A DNA stretch of 64,000 bases, from contig CALVGN010000030.1 in the NCBI GenBank assembly GCA_944327105.1, positions 1 to 64,000 of the forward strand. The letters are read 5' to 3'. Position numbers and translations under genes: made by a program. This DNA comes from an uncultured Erysipelotrichaceae bacterium (GTDB taxonomy: Bacteria; Bacillota_I; Bacilli_A; Erysipelotrichales; Erysipelotrichaceae). Numbering within the stretch: position 1 is the stretch's first letter; each line of letters starts with the position of its first letter. Below, piece by piece: positions 35,334 through 45,200 of the stretch. Below the pieces are notes generated by a model, which was given only the letters and a program-made list of their open reading frames with translations, was not told the DNA's origin and made no database searches.

Positions 35334-36644
35334 TCATTTCATATATGCCTGATGGTGATACCACTTGAGCAACGCAACCATGGACGAAACATCCATGTAA
35401 CAATATTGCTCAAGGGATTTTCGAGCGGATTTATCGTGATGGTGGATATATTGACGGTAAGTCGCGACGGCTTGTAGACCGTCATTGAGATCTAGCGTGG
35501 TATAACCATCGAACCCAATCTCACTTGCTACCTGTTTTAAACCATACGCTCCTTTTCTGTTTTCATGATATATCATGTGGCCCAATAACGGAACATCGAT
35601 TGAAAGCATTCGATCCATTATTTTGCAAACTTTTTCATGGTAAGTGGGATACCATGAGGCAAAGCGACGCAGTTGCATCATTTCGGCACCTTTGGCATTA
35701 AAAGCAAAGATGGTACCTTCATTGCCCAGTCGTTCGATCAATGATACAAACAGGGCTTTATTGCTCGATCCGGTAGTGATATAGGTTTTGGAAGTGGTTG
35801 AACCATCCTCATCCAGCTTGATCAATGCATATTCGAAAACAAAATCATTGATGAAATGTTGCCCCTTGCACCAGGGCATCAATAATTGCGTCCATTCAAA
35901 ATCAATGAAATAATACGGATATCGAGCTTGGTTCAACCATGCCTGCAATCTGCGTTTATCACATTTCCATGCATTGGATAGTGAAGTATCCGCATCAACG
36001 CGACGCTTACTGCTGCAGCGTTCACGAAATGGACAGAAGTGAGCGTGTGAACATTTTATCGGCTCTAGCAACGAAACGTCGATCAATGCCTTCATTCCTT
36101 TTAGTCTGGATTTGGTCCATTTCAGATTCAATATGGATCGAATCGGTGTAAATGCATTCCCTCCCCGATCACTCATATAATCGGCGGTGCGAAACATAAA
36201 GGATGGCTTGAACATTTTGCCGTTATAGATATAGTCTTCATTAAGATAAATGATTTTCAATTCACCGATTATAAAGCCTTGGGTCTTGACCACATAATAC
36301 ATACACTGCAGTTGACTTTGTATTTCAAGACGAGGATAAAACGAATAAACGATCACATAGGCATGGATGGTTTGATCATGACGCATGATACGTGGAAAAC
36401 ATACATTCAATGGTTTAGATCCGATGCATTGATTGCTGTACCACCCATCTTCTTTCAAATCCATCAATGAAAGTGTCTGATCTTCATGGATGGATGTGAT
36501 TGCAAGATATTGATCGATGTAGTCATCCATTTGCTTTGGGATCTGCATGATTGCAAAGTCACTGGCCTGCTTGAATTCCAATTGAAACCGCAAAGGGCAG
36601 CGATTGTAGATACTGACCAAACGATCGTTAAACTGAATCGACAT
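35334..36644 (-). CDS. DUF2779 family nuclease-like protein
   Basis: A 436-residue protein. The N-terminal half has a Cys cluster (CSHAHFCPFRERC around residue 205) like the iron-sulfur/Cas4-like part of this family. The C-terminal half has YYFIDFEWTQLLMPW, FAFNAKGAEMMQL, and EQYCYMDVSSMVAL, the acidic motifs of DUF2779, predicted to have an RNase H-like exonuclease fold. Biological role unknown. ATG 36644 is preferred: TATAAT lies 6 nt upstream with no Shine-Dalgarno, suggesting a leaderless message; the longer frame runs through the rimO terminator. It lies 11 bp before hpf. Confidence 0.7.
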   Translation of the reverse strand: MSIQFNDRLVSIYNRCPLRFQLEFKQASDFAIMQIPKQMDDYIDQYLAITSIHEDQTLSLMDLKEDGWYSNQCIGSKPLNVCFPRIMRHDQTIHAYVIVYSFYPRLEIQSQLQCMYYVVKTQGFIIGELKIIYLNEDYIYNGKMFKPSFMFRTADYMSDRGGNAFTPIRSILNLKWTKSRLKGMKALIDVSLLEPIKCSHAHFCPFRERCSSKRRVDADTSLSNAWKCDKRRLQAWLNQARYPYYFIDFEWTQLLMPWCKGQHFINDFVFEYALIKLDEDGSTTSKTYITTGSSNKALFVSLIERLGNEGTIFAFNAKGAEMMQLRRFASWYPTYHEKVCKIMDRMLSIDVPLLGHMIYHENRKGAYGLKQVASEIGFDGYTTLDLNDGLQAVATYRQYIHHHDKSARKSLEQYCYMDVSSMVALLKWYHHQAYMK

Positions 36645-36650
36645 GGTTCT

Positions 36651-36656
36651 ATTATA
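36651..36656 (-). promoter_or_regulatory. -10 box placed 6 nt before the DUF2779 start codon
   Basis: A perfect TATAAT on the minus strand. Transcription would start at about the A of ATG 36644. It lies just after the rimO terminator. Confidence 0.5.
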
Positions 36657-36670
36657 CTCAACCCCATAGA

Positions 36671-36698
36671 GAAAAACGGGAGGTCTTCTGACTTCCCG
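36671..36698 (-). terminator. Terminator after rimO
   Basis: Stem CGGGAAGTC/GACCTCCCG (one G-U pair) with an AGAA loop, then TTTTTC on the minus strand. Confidence 0.8.
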
Positions 36699-36707
36699 CT
36701 TCATTGC

Positions 36708-38012
36708 TTATTCGATCACTTCACCGATCAAATCGTATCCTTCAAATCCGGTCAGTTTGACATTGACAAACGAACCAAGTGGGATGGTTTGATCACTGGT
36801 AACAATGAAATCACCATCTACACCATCGGGTGCCTGAAATTTCCCTCGGCCATAATATTTACCAGTTAAACCATCCTTACGTTCGATCAATACTTCCATG
36901 GTATTGCCCAGTTGTTTTTCGATATGGTTCGAATAAATTTCATACTGACGTGCCATCAGTCGATCTAATCTTTCCTGCATAACGGATGCTTCCACTTGTG
37001 GTTGCATATCATACGATGCAGTATCTTCTTCACGTGAATAGGTAAATGCACCCAGATGATCCCATTGACACGTATCGATAAATTGCATCATCTCATCAAA
37101 GTCATCATCCGTTTCCGTCGGGAATCCGACAATCAATGTGGTTCTTAATATCGGATGATCAAACTGTTTGCGGATGGTTTGAACCAAATCGACACATTCC
37201 TTTGCACTTCCCCGACGGTTCATCAGTTTCAACATTCGATCATTGCCATGCTGCATCGGGATATCATAATAGGGGATCACCTTGCTGCATGCCTTTATGG
37301 CATCCAGCAGCGGTTGATCGATTTCATCCGGGTACATATACAGGATTCGGATCCAGTGAAGGGATTCGATTTGCTGCAGACGATACAACAGATCTTTAAG
37401 CATTCTCGGTTTTCCAGGATAATCGGTACCATAACGGGTCGTATCCTGTGCAATCAATACCAATTCACGCACACCATCATCCACTAAGTGTTGGGCTTCT
37501 TCTACCAGATCTTCCAATGGATAGGAATGGTATGGACCACGAATCAACGGGATTGCACAATAAGCACAGCGATTGTCACAGCCATCTCCCAGTTTTAAAT
37601 ACGCCATCCATGGATTATTGGAACGTAATCGGGTGGTTTTACCATAGTGTTCCTGGATGTCTAATCCTAGTATCGCCTTCAATGTATCATTCATCGTTTC
37701 GTAATCCTGCAACGGAATAAATGCATCCACTTCCGGAATCTGTGCTTTCAATTCATTTAAATATCGTTGCGCAAGACAACCGCTGACAATCAACTTACAA
37801 TGTGTCTTTTCCTTCACGGAAACCATATCAAAAATCGTATCAATGGCTTCTTTTTTTGCCGATTCAATAAACCCACAGGTATTGATCCAAATCAAATCTG
37901 CCCGACTTGGACGATTGACAAACGTAACGCCGGCTTTATGGAGCAATCCCGCGATTTGTTCGCTGTCTACCAGATTCTTGCAACAGCCAAGAGAAATCAC
38001 ATAACATTTCAT
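36708..38012 (-). CDS. rimO: Ribosomal protein S12 methylthiotransferase
   Basis: A 434-residue radical-SAM enzyme that methylthiolates Asp of S12. Seen: N-terminal ISLGCCKNLVDSEQIAG and NTCGFIESAKKE (first Fe-S cluster), radical-SAM CDNRCAYCAIPLIRG, and a C-terminal TRAM domain. ATG 38012 fits the family; the AAGGAGG upstream is 15 nt away, and a TGATAATAT box is also there, so initiation is not simple. It is followed by a terminator. Confidence 0.94.
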   Translation of the reverse strand: MKCYVISLGCCKNLVDSEQIAGLLHKAGVTFVNRPSRADLIWINTCGFIESAKKEAIDTIFDMVSVKEKTHCKLIVSGCLAQRYLNELKAQIPEVDAFIPLQDYETMNDTLKAILGLDIQEHYGKTTRLRSNNPWMAYLKLGDGCDNRCAYCAIPLIRGPYHSYPLEDLVEEAQHLVDDGVRELVLIAQDTTRYGTDYPGKPRMLKDLLYRLQQIESLHWIRILYMYPDEIDQPLLDAIKACSKVIPYYDIPMQHGNDRMLKLMNRRGSAKECVDLVQTIRKQFDHPILRTTLIVGFPTETDDDFDEMMQFIDTCQWDHLGAFTYSREEDTASYDMQPQVEASVMQERLDRLMARQYEIYSNHIEKQLGNTMEVLIERKDGLTGKYYGRGKFQAPDGVDGDFIVTSDQTIPLGSFVNVKLTGFEGYDLIGEVIE

Positions 38013-38052
38013 GTTGTCTATATTATCACCTCCTTCCATGGACAAAGCGATC

Positions 38053-38077
38053 AAAAAAGCGGAAGCGTTGCTTCCGC
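38053..38077 (-). terminator. Terminator after the ABC transporter operon
   Basis: Stem GCGGAAGC/GCTTCCGC with a 3-nt loop and six T residues on the minus strand. Confidence 0.85.
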
Positions 38078-38091
38078 CTAAGGGATTTGTG

Positions 38092-38802
38092 TTAGATCGT
38101 GGATTCGATCTCTCGATTCAGTGCTTCATCCACATCGTGTAATTTTCCATCCTTTAACAGGATACGGCTGTCCGATAATTGTGATACCGCTACAGAGTGC
38201 GTGACCACGATGACGGTCTTGCCGAAGTTTTCGGTCAGATCACGGAATATTTTGATGATCTCTCGCTCCGTTGCCGTATCCAGGTTACCGGTCGGTTCAT
38301 CTGCCAAGATCAGATCGACATTTTTGGCCAATGCCCGGGCGATGGCAACACGTTGCTGTTCACCACCGGACAGTTGGGTAACCAGACGATTGGCTTTAGT
38401 TGAAACGATACCGAATTGTTCCAACAATTTCCCTGCAACTTTTTTGGAATCTTTGGGCAATTTATTATCGGTTTCAGCCATGGAAACCAATACATTTTCA
38501 AGCGGTGTCAGATAATTGATCAGATTGTACTGCTGGAACACGATACCGACTTTGTTGCGACGGAAATCATGCAGTGCTTTTTGATCAATGACTTTATCCT
38601 CATACATCATGGTTCCGCTATTTGGTGTGTCCAAACCACTCATAATGGAAAGTAATGTGGTTTTACCAGAACCGGAATGGCCAAGGATCGTATAGAATTT
38701 CCCGCTTTCGAATTCATAAGAAAGATGATCCAAGATGGTTCGTTTGGATTGACCATCGATGTAGGAATAGCTGATATCTTTTAACGTTAATATTGTCGAC
38801 AT
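38092..38802 (-). CDS. ABC transporter ATP-binding protein (MacB/LolD type)
   Basis: A 236-residue ATPase: Walker A GHSGSGKTTLL, Q-loop VFQQYNLI, signature LSGGEQQRVAIARAL, Walker B LILADEPTGNLD, and switch His in VVTHSVA. It is of the type VII/MacB-LolD group that drives periplasmic or extracellular mechanical work rather than substrate transport through the membrane. It lies 8 bp after its FtsX-like permease. Confidence 0.93.
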   Translation of the reverse strand: MSTILTLKDISYSYIDGQSKRTILDHLSYEFESGKFYTILGHSGSGKTTLLSIMSGLDTPNSGTMMYEDKVIDQKALHDFRRNKVGIVFQQYNLINYLTPLENVLVSMAETDNKLPKDSKKVAGKLLEQFGIVSTKANRLVTQLSGGEQQRVAIARALAKNVDLILADEPTGNLDTATEREIIKIFRDLTENFGKTVIVVTHSVAVSQLSDSRILLKDGKLHDVDEALNREIESTI

Positions 38803-38810
38803 AACCCCTC

Positions 38811-40418
38811 CTACAGACTTGCCGTCAGGATTCGTTTCGGATTGAATCGAAGAATCATCAATGACGGGACCAAAATGGAAATCAGAACAATACCGATACC
38901 GGCAACATAGATCTCACCGATGATGATCGGAGAAATCGAAACATGGTAGTTCGCCAGCATGTCTTCCTGAGTGATTTCAGTGAAATAGTCGGTTGAACCG
39001 GAAACGTAGTAATAATCATCATCGTCCGATGCATAACTGTCATCAACCGCCACTTGATAATTCAACAATGCTTCTCCGGCTGTGGATGCGATCAATGAAC
39101 CGGACACCACGGATAAGGTGAATCCAACCAGACCTATAATGATCAGTTCAGCAAATAACTGACTGATGACTTTCAATTTACTTGCACCGATCGAAACCAA
39201 GACACCGATTTCATATTCTCTAGTTTTCAAGGTTAAAGCGGTAACCAGAGTAATGATGATAATGGCATTGACCACGACAATCGCAACAATGACATTGGCG
39301 TAAAGGCCAATGGAATCCAATGGACGTGCCATTTGATTGAATGTGTCATTATCCGCATTGAACATACGATAACTGCTGGACAATTTTTCATTATATTCAT
39401 TAATGAATGGTTCAACGTCCAGCGGATCATCGAGCAGGAAAACCACGGAACTGATGTAATCGTAGGTATCCAATGTCGGACGATTTGCCGGATCATTGTA
39501 ATATGAATCATCTGGATTCTGTTGTGCATAATAATCAAACACCGCCTGATTGAGTGGCAATTGCATGCTCATATATGTCAGATTCGGCATCAGAATACGG
39601 TTGTATGGTGATTCATACCGGCTCATCCAATCAAAGTTTTCACTGTTTCGATCAAGCGTTTCACTCGTGGAGTAAATACCGATGATTTCAAGTTCCGGAT
39701 GCAATTGGGATTCACTGAACTCGATTCCCATTTGCCGCACATATTCAAAGTCCTGCGAAAAATTCATCGTGAATGTATCGCCTACTGACAATCCATTCAA
39801 TTCCGCAACCTGTTCTGAGATCAGTGCAACTGGTGCAGCGGATGCAATTTCTTCTTCAGTATAGAAACGTCCTTCGGAAATGGTCCAAGTACCATCCGCA
39901 AGTTCAATCATATTGGCGGTACGATTGGTCATGATTCTGAATTCAGGTTCAACGTAGGGGACTTCGATGGTTTCACCATCCGAACCACTGTAAACACTGA
40001 CACCGCCAGTATCTTGATTTTCTCGTTCGTTGCCGATTGGCTGAGATTCAATGTCTGCTGAACCGATATAGTAATTCGTGGCGTTATACGTAACGACGCG
40101 TGGATCATCAAGGAACTGCTGGAATTCCTCCTCCGTCAGATTGTACATTGCGTTGTAGCGCTCCGTATCCTGATATAATTCTTCAAGTTCTGAATCGGAT
40201 AAGGAAGAGGTATATTCGTTGATTGCATCATAATCAACTGTATACTCCACTACTGCACGCATGCTTTTGCGGGTGATGGTTTTGGCTTGATTAGCTGCCG
40301 TCGAGATACCAATACCGATAATGACAAAGTTACCAATAATAAAGAATGTCAGTAACAATAGAATCGATTTGGTTGGTCGACGTGTAATATTTTTAATTGC
40401 ACGTTGGAAAAAATTCAT
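38811..40418 (-). CDS. FtsX/MacB-like ABC permease
   Basis: A 535-residue membrane protein: one helix near the N-terminus (SILLLLTFFIIGNFVIIGIG), a large extracellular domain (about residues 45-375, Asp/Glu/Tyr-rich), then three helices at the C-terminus (ANVIVAIVVVNAIIIITLV, ELIIIGLVGFTLSVVSGSL, YVAGIGIVLISILVPSLMIL). This is the four-helix FtsX/MacB topology. It is directly coupled to the ATPase gene and follows the PASTA gene by 14 bp. Substrate or partner unknown; the PASTA protein is a candidate. Confidence 0.88.
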   Translation of the reverse strand: MNFFQRAIKNITRRPTKSILLLLTFFIIGNFVIIGIGISTAANQAKTITRKSMRAVVEYTVDYDAINEYTSSLSDSELEELYQDTERYNAMYNLTEEEFQQFLDDPRVVTYNATNYYIGSADIESQPIGNERENQDTGGVSVYSGSDGETIEVPYVEPEFRIMTNRTANMIELADGTWTISEGRFYTEEEIASAAPVALISEQVAELNGLSVGDTFTMNFSQDFEYVRQMGIEFSESQLHPELEIIGIYSTSETLDRNSENFDWMSRYESPYNRILMPNLTYMSMQLPLNQAVFDYYAQQNPDDSYYNDPANRPTLDTYDYISSVVFLLDDPLDVEPFINEYNEKLSSSYRMFNADNDTFNQMARPLDSIGLYANVIVAIVVVNAIIIITLVTALTLKTREYEIGVLVSIGASKLKVISQLFAELIIIGLVGFTLSVVSGSLIASTAGEALLNYQVAVDDSYASDDDDYYYVSGSTDYFTEITQEDMLANYHVSISPIIIGEIYVAGIGIVLISILVPSLMILRFNPKRILTASL

Positions 40419-40432
40419 ATATTTACCTTTCT

Positions 40433-42067
40433 TTATTCTGTCCCGGTTTCTTCCGCAACATATTCAATTACTGTGTAACTTTGATCAGAAACTAGCTGTT
40501 CTTCCGCCGGTTTCGTAGCTTCGCCACGATATTTATATATTGTCTTCCACTCCGAATCTTTCACAACATCATAATCACCAACTTTTATATCAGACTGATC
40601 GTTTACAGGCGCAGTGGCAGTTGTAGATATAATATTACTTATACCATTAGCCTTAGCCCAGGATACAAAATAGGATGCGTTAGATAATTTATCCGACGTT
40701 TTGATTTCAACTGTAATAGGAGCTGGAGTTGGTGTAGGCGTTGCTTCAACTGTACAGGCGCCTGTTGAAACGGTTAATCCAATTCGCGCATTCAATGGTA
40801 ATGGGCGATCACAACCATGAGCCAATTCTGTTCCGTCAATTGCTGCACACCAATAATTAACGATCTGTCCCGGTGTCGGGAATTCATCAGAGCAAGAATA
40901 ATTCAACATGCCCGCATATTCTCCAGTTTGGATATCCGCACCATTTGCGTTGACTTCATCCGCCCAACGCTGAATTGCAACATAATCCTGGCCAAGATAC
41001 TGACGTGAAGTCGTTTCATTCAATATTGGCAAGTACTTACTCACAGTAACGATCAACACATCGCCACTGCCCAGTGTTGTTCCAGCAGAAACATCCTGTG
41101 CAACAACCGTTCCCTCGGCAGCCTCGTTATATACCTCTTTCGGAATAATGGTGACGCCAGAACTACTCGCTTCTGTTTTCCATGCTTCAAACATCACATC
41201 ATCATATCCGACCAAATTCGGAATCGTGATACCTTTACCTTTAGATACGGTCACGGTAAACGTATCGCCATCTTTGAGCAATTCGCCGCTTTCAACCGAT
41301 TGGCTGATCACCATTCCCGCTTCGACACTTGAACTGAAGGATTCCAGTTTTTCCACGGTAATGTCATGCTGCTTGGCCCAGCTTTCCACTTCCGTAAACG
41401 CTTTGCCGACAAAATTGCTGACACTAGTCGTTCCGGCCGGTTCCGGACCACGGGAAACATTGATCGTCAATGAAGAACCACGGGTGAAATAATCCCGATC
41501 CGTTGAACCGAAATCCAATGAGATGACCGCACCTTCTTCAATGCTGCTGGAATATTGACGATTGATCTTAGTACGCTGCAGCTTGTTTTCATCGATCCAC
41601 GCACGGATCTCCGTTTCATTCATATTCTCCAGATCCGGAACACTGATCGATTCATCCGGATCCGCACCCAACGAAACCACAAATGTCAATGCGGTCGAAG
41701 TGGTGATCTTTTTGCCTTCGTCCACGCTTTGGCTGATGACCATGTCTTTGTCATATTCCATGGAATATTCTTCCTGTAAGGCCACCTTGCTGCGTTCAAT
41801 GTCATTTTGACTCAGCCATGTCGTCACATTGGAGACATTTTGCCCGACAAAGTTGGGTACTTCGATCTTCGGTGCAAAGAAAAACCAATATATGGCAAAT
41901 GCGATTGCCGCCAGTAAAACAACCCCCACAACGATCCAGATTTTGCGGATCTTGCGTCGCGGACGAGCAATCGTTTCGACTTTTTCTTCTTTAAAGGACT
42001 CCAATGGTCCGCTGTCTTCTTCCATCAGCGAACTGAGATAATCCTTCTTTTCGTTATTCTCACTCAT
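40433..42067 (-). CDS. Membrane-anchored multi-PASTA-domain protein without kinase domain
   Basis: A 544-residue protein: a cytoplasmic acidic then Arg/Lys-rich N-terminus, one membrane helix (about residues 40-62), then four clear PASTA repeats (EVPNFVGQNVSNVTTWL, SVPDLENMNETEIRAWI, SVSNFVGKAFTEVESWA, TIPNLVGYDDVMFEAW) and one or two divergent ones, split by a TPTPTPAP linker. PASTA domains bind muropeptides or lipid II and normally sit on PknB/StkP kinases or PBP2x; no catalytic domain is here. ATG 42067 chosen. It is the first gene of an operon with an FtsX-like ABC pair. Confidence 0.85.
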   Translation of the reverse strand: MSENNEKKDYLSSLMEEDSGPLESFKEEKVETIARPRRKIRKIWIVVGVVLLAAIAFAIYWFFFAPKIEVPNFVGQNVSNVTTWLSQNDIERSKVALQEEYSMEYDKDMVISQSVDEGKKITTSTALTFVVSLGADPDESISVPDLENMNETEIRAWIDENKLQRTKINRQYSSSIEEGAVISLDFGSTDRDYFTRGSSLTINVSRGPEPAGTTSVSNFVGKAFTEVESWAKQHDITVEKLESFSSSVEAGMVISQSVESGELLKDGDTFTVTVSKGKGITIPNLVGYDDVMFEAWKTEASSSGVTIIPKEVYNEAAEGTVVAQDVSAGTTLGSGDVLIVTVSKYLPILNETTSRQYLGQDYVAIQRWADEVNANGADIQTGEYAGMLNYSCSDEFPTPGQIVNYWCAAIDGTELAHGCDRPLPLNARIGLTVSTGACTVEATPTPTPAPITVEIKTSDKLSNASYFVSWAKANGISNIISTTATAPVNDQSDIKVGDYDVVKDSEWKTIYKYRGEATKPAEEQLVSDQSYTVIEYVAEETGTE

Positions 42068-42174
42068 GAAAAACTCAAAACCTTTCCTTAATGCACCACC
42101 CATTCTATCATGAAAGATCAATCCGTATTTCTGACAATTCCATGATTTTGTTCAACATAAAAACAATTCACACA

Positions 42175-42213
42175 GAAAAAAGGCAATTCCGTGAAACTTT
42201 TGGAATTGCCTTT
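42175..42213 (-). terminator. Terminator after nifJ
   Basis: A 12-bp stem AAAGGCAATTCC/GGAATTGCCTTT with an 11-nt loop and a T-run on the minus strand. Confidence 0.88.
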
Positions 42214-42236
42214 CATCGATTTACAAGGGAGCGGGA

Positions 42237-45200
42237 TTATTCGCCCTGATGTTCGACCATGTGAACCAGGTTGACTCTGCGCTTTTTGGCATCGCTCAAA
42301 GTCTTTTCGAAGGCTTGATGGGCAACTTCGGCACCTTTGAGTTTGACCAACTGTGCATAACGGTTCTCCGCTAACAGGAAGTCTTCGAACTTGCTGTAAT
42401 CCGGTTCCTTGCTGTCAATGGTTAACGGAGCTTCCGGATGACGCGGATCATAGCGGTACAGATCGACATAGCCGCAGGCTACCGCATCCTTTTCAACTTT
42501 CTGCTGATTGACCAAGCCGCCTTTGACGCCATGTTCCTGACATGGTGAGTAAGCAATGATCAAACTCGGTCCGTCATAGCTTTCCGCTTCACGCAATGCT
42601 TTCAACGTCTGGTTGCGATCCGCACCCATACAGATGCTGGCCACATAGACATGACCATAGCTCATGGCCATCATACCCAGATCTTTCTTGGCAGTTGGTT
42701 TACCACCGGCAGCAAATTTAGCGATGGAAGCCGCCTGTGTGGATTTGGATGCCTGACCGCCGGTATTGGAATAAACTTCAGTATCCAAAACCAATACGTT
42801 GACATTGAGGTCATTGGCCAAAACATGATCCAATCCACCATAACCGATATCGTAAGCCCAACCGTCGCCACCGACGATCCACACACTCTTGCCGACCAGA
42901 TCACGCTCGTAATCGAGCAATTCCTTGACGGCGGCATTGCTGCTGGCTTTTACAGCGGCAACGATCTGCGGTTTGAGGGTACGCTGCGTTTCGCGGTCTT
43001 CTTTGGCTGCCAGGTATTTGCCAAACAGTTCTTTCAATTCAGGCTCGACGCCATCCATGTTGTTTTCCATGATGGCAAAGATTCTGGATTGTTTGTAGTT
43101 CTGGGCAATACCCATACCAAAGCCATATTCAGCATTGTCTTCAAACAACGAGTTCGCCCACGTTGGACCATTGCCTTCGGCATCCGTTACAAACGGTGTG
43201 CTTGGCGTTGCGGAAGAATAAATCATGGAGCAACCGGTTGCATTGGCAATCATCATGTCTTTACCAAACAACTGGGAAACCAAACGATAGTACGGTGTTT
43301 CACCGCAACCCGGGCAGGCTCCCGGAACTTCGAAATACGGTTTGAGGAACTGGCTGCCCTTGACGGTTGTCGTTGGGAACAGGCCACTCTTGTATTCGGT
43401 ATGATTGAACAGATAATCGGCCAGCGGTTCTTCTTCCAATGCCACATTGACATCGGTCATGGTCAGCGCTTTATTGCCACCCTTGCCCGGGCATTCAGCA
43501 ACGCACAGTCCACATCCGACGCAGTTTGCCGGAGAAGCCTGAACACGATATTTCAATTCCGCCACATTGGCACCACCCAATGCTTTGGCAGTCGTAAATT
43601 CTGTCGGTGCATTTTTGACTTCGTCATCCGTTAACAGGAATGTACGAATGGTTGCATGCGGGCAGACGAAGGAACAGAAACCACACTGGATACAGTTATC
43701 TGGATTCCATGTCGGAACCATCGTAGCAATGGTCCGTTTTTCACGATATGCCACATTCGGCAGGATGGAACCATCCAGAATGCCGTGTTTGGTGAAATCG
43801 GAAACTGGCAGATCATAGCCGTGCAGATCATTGATGGCCATGACATGATCATGGAAGTAATCATGTTCCGCACCTTCGCGGACGTTTTTGACTTCCAGAT
43901 TTGCCCATGCCGGATCAACGGCAACCTCAACCAAGCCATCGGCACCGCGGTCGATCGCCTTGTAGTTGAGTTGAACGATTTCATCGCCCTTCTTGCCATA
44001 GCTCTTCTTCGCAGCAGCTTTCATCAATTCCAACGCTTTTTCGTAAGGCATGATGGATTCATTCAGTTTAAAGAATGCAGACTGCAAAATGGTATTGGTA
44101 CGACGGCCCATGCCGATTTCGGTGGCAATTTTGTTGGCATCGATGATATAGAACTTGGCATGTTTTTCGGCCATCTGCTTTTTCATGCGATTGGGCAGAC
44201 GGTTGACGATTTCATCGGCACCAAAACTGGTATTCAACAGGAAAGTACCACCATCTTTAAGATCATGCAGCATATCATAAGACAAGACATATTTGTCCAA
44301 CGAGCAGCTGATGAAATCTGCATTGTTGATGTAATAGGTTGAGCGAATCGGACTGGGTCCAAAGCGCAGATGGCTTCTGGTCGTACCACCGGCTTTTTTG
44401 GAATCGTATGCGAAATAGCCCTGTGCATACATATCGGTGTTGTCACCGATGATCTTGATGGAACTCTTATTGGCAGAAACCGTACCGTCACTGCCCAAAC
44501 CATAGAACAGGCAGCTGGTGTAATCTGCATTGACATGGAAGTTTTTATCTTCATCCAGTGACAGATGGGTCACATCATCATGGATACCGACAGTGAATTC
44601 ATCCTTCGGTTCATCCTTGAGCAGTTCATCATAAACACCCTTGATTTGGCCTGGGTTGGTATTGTGGCTTCCCAAACCATAACGACCGCCGACAACAGTA
44701 ATGTCCTTGCGATTTTTCAGTGCGTTGACCACATCCAAATACAGTGGTTCGCGGGCGCCGACTTCCTTGGAACGATCCAATACGGCAATCTTCGTGACGG
44801 TTTTTGGCAAGACGGAAAGCAAATGTTTGACGGAGAATGGACGATACAGATGAACTTTGACGACACCGACTTTTTCACCATGCGCATTCATGGTATCGAC
44901 GGTTTCTTCAATGGTCTGCGTCACGCTACCCATGGCAATGATCACACGAGTCGCATCTTCAGCACCATAGTAGACAAATGGCGCATAATGACGTCCGGTA
45001 TGTTCACTGATGGCGTTCATGTACTTGACAACGATATCCACCACTTTGTCATAATGACTGTTCTGTGCTTCCTTGCCGGCAAAGAAAATATCATCATTTT
45101 CATTACCGCCGCGGGCGACTGGGTTGTCATGCGGGTTCAATGCATTTTCCTTGAAACGCTTGACCGCATCCATGTCGATCAGACTCTTAAGGAAATCATA

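Noticed and set aside
38701-38760. Paired ATGGTT...GACCAT in the ABC ATPase gene
   Set aside because: The halves are separated by much more than 3-4 nt, so it is not a member of the palindrome family.
42651-43634. 327-codon rightward ORF opposite nifJ
   Set aside because: Antisense shadow of a fully conserved PFOR gene; composition (His/Phe/Gln-rich) is typical of shadows.
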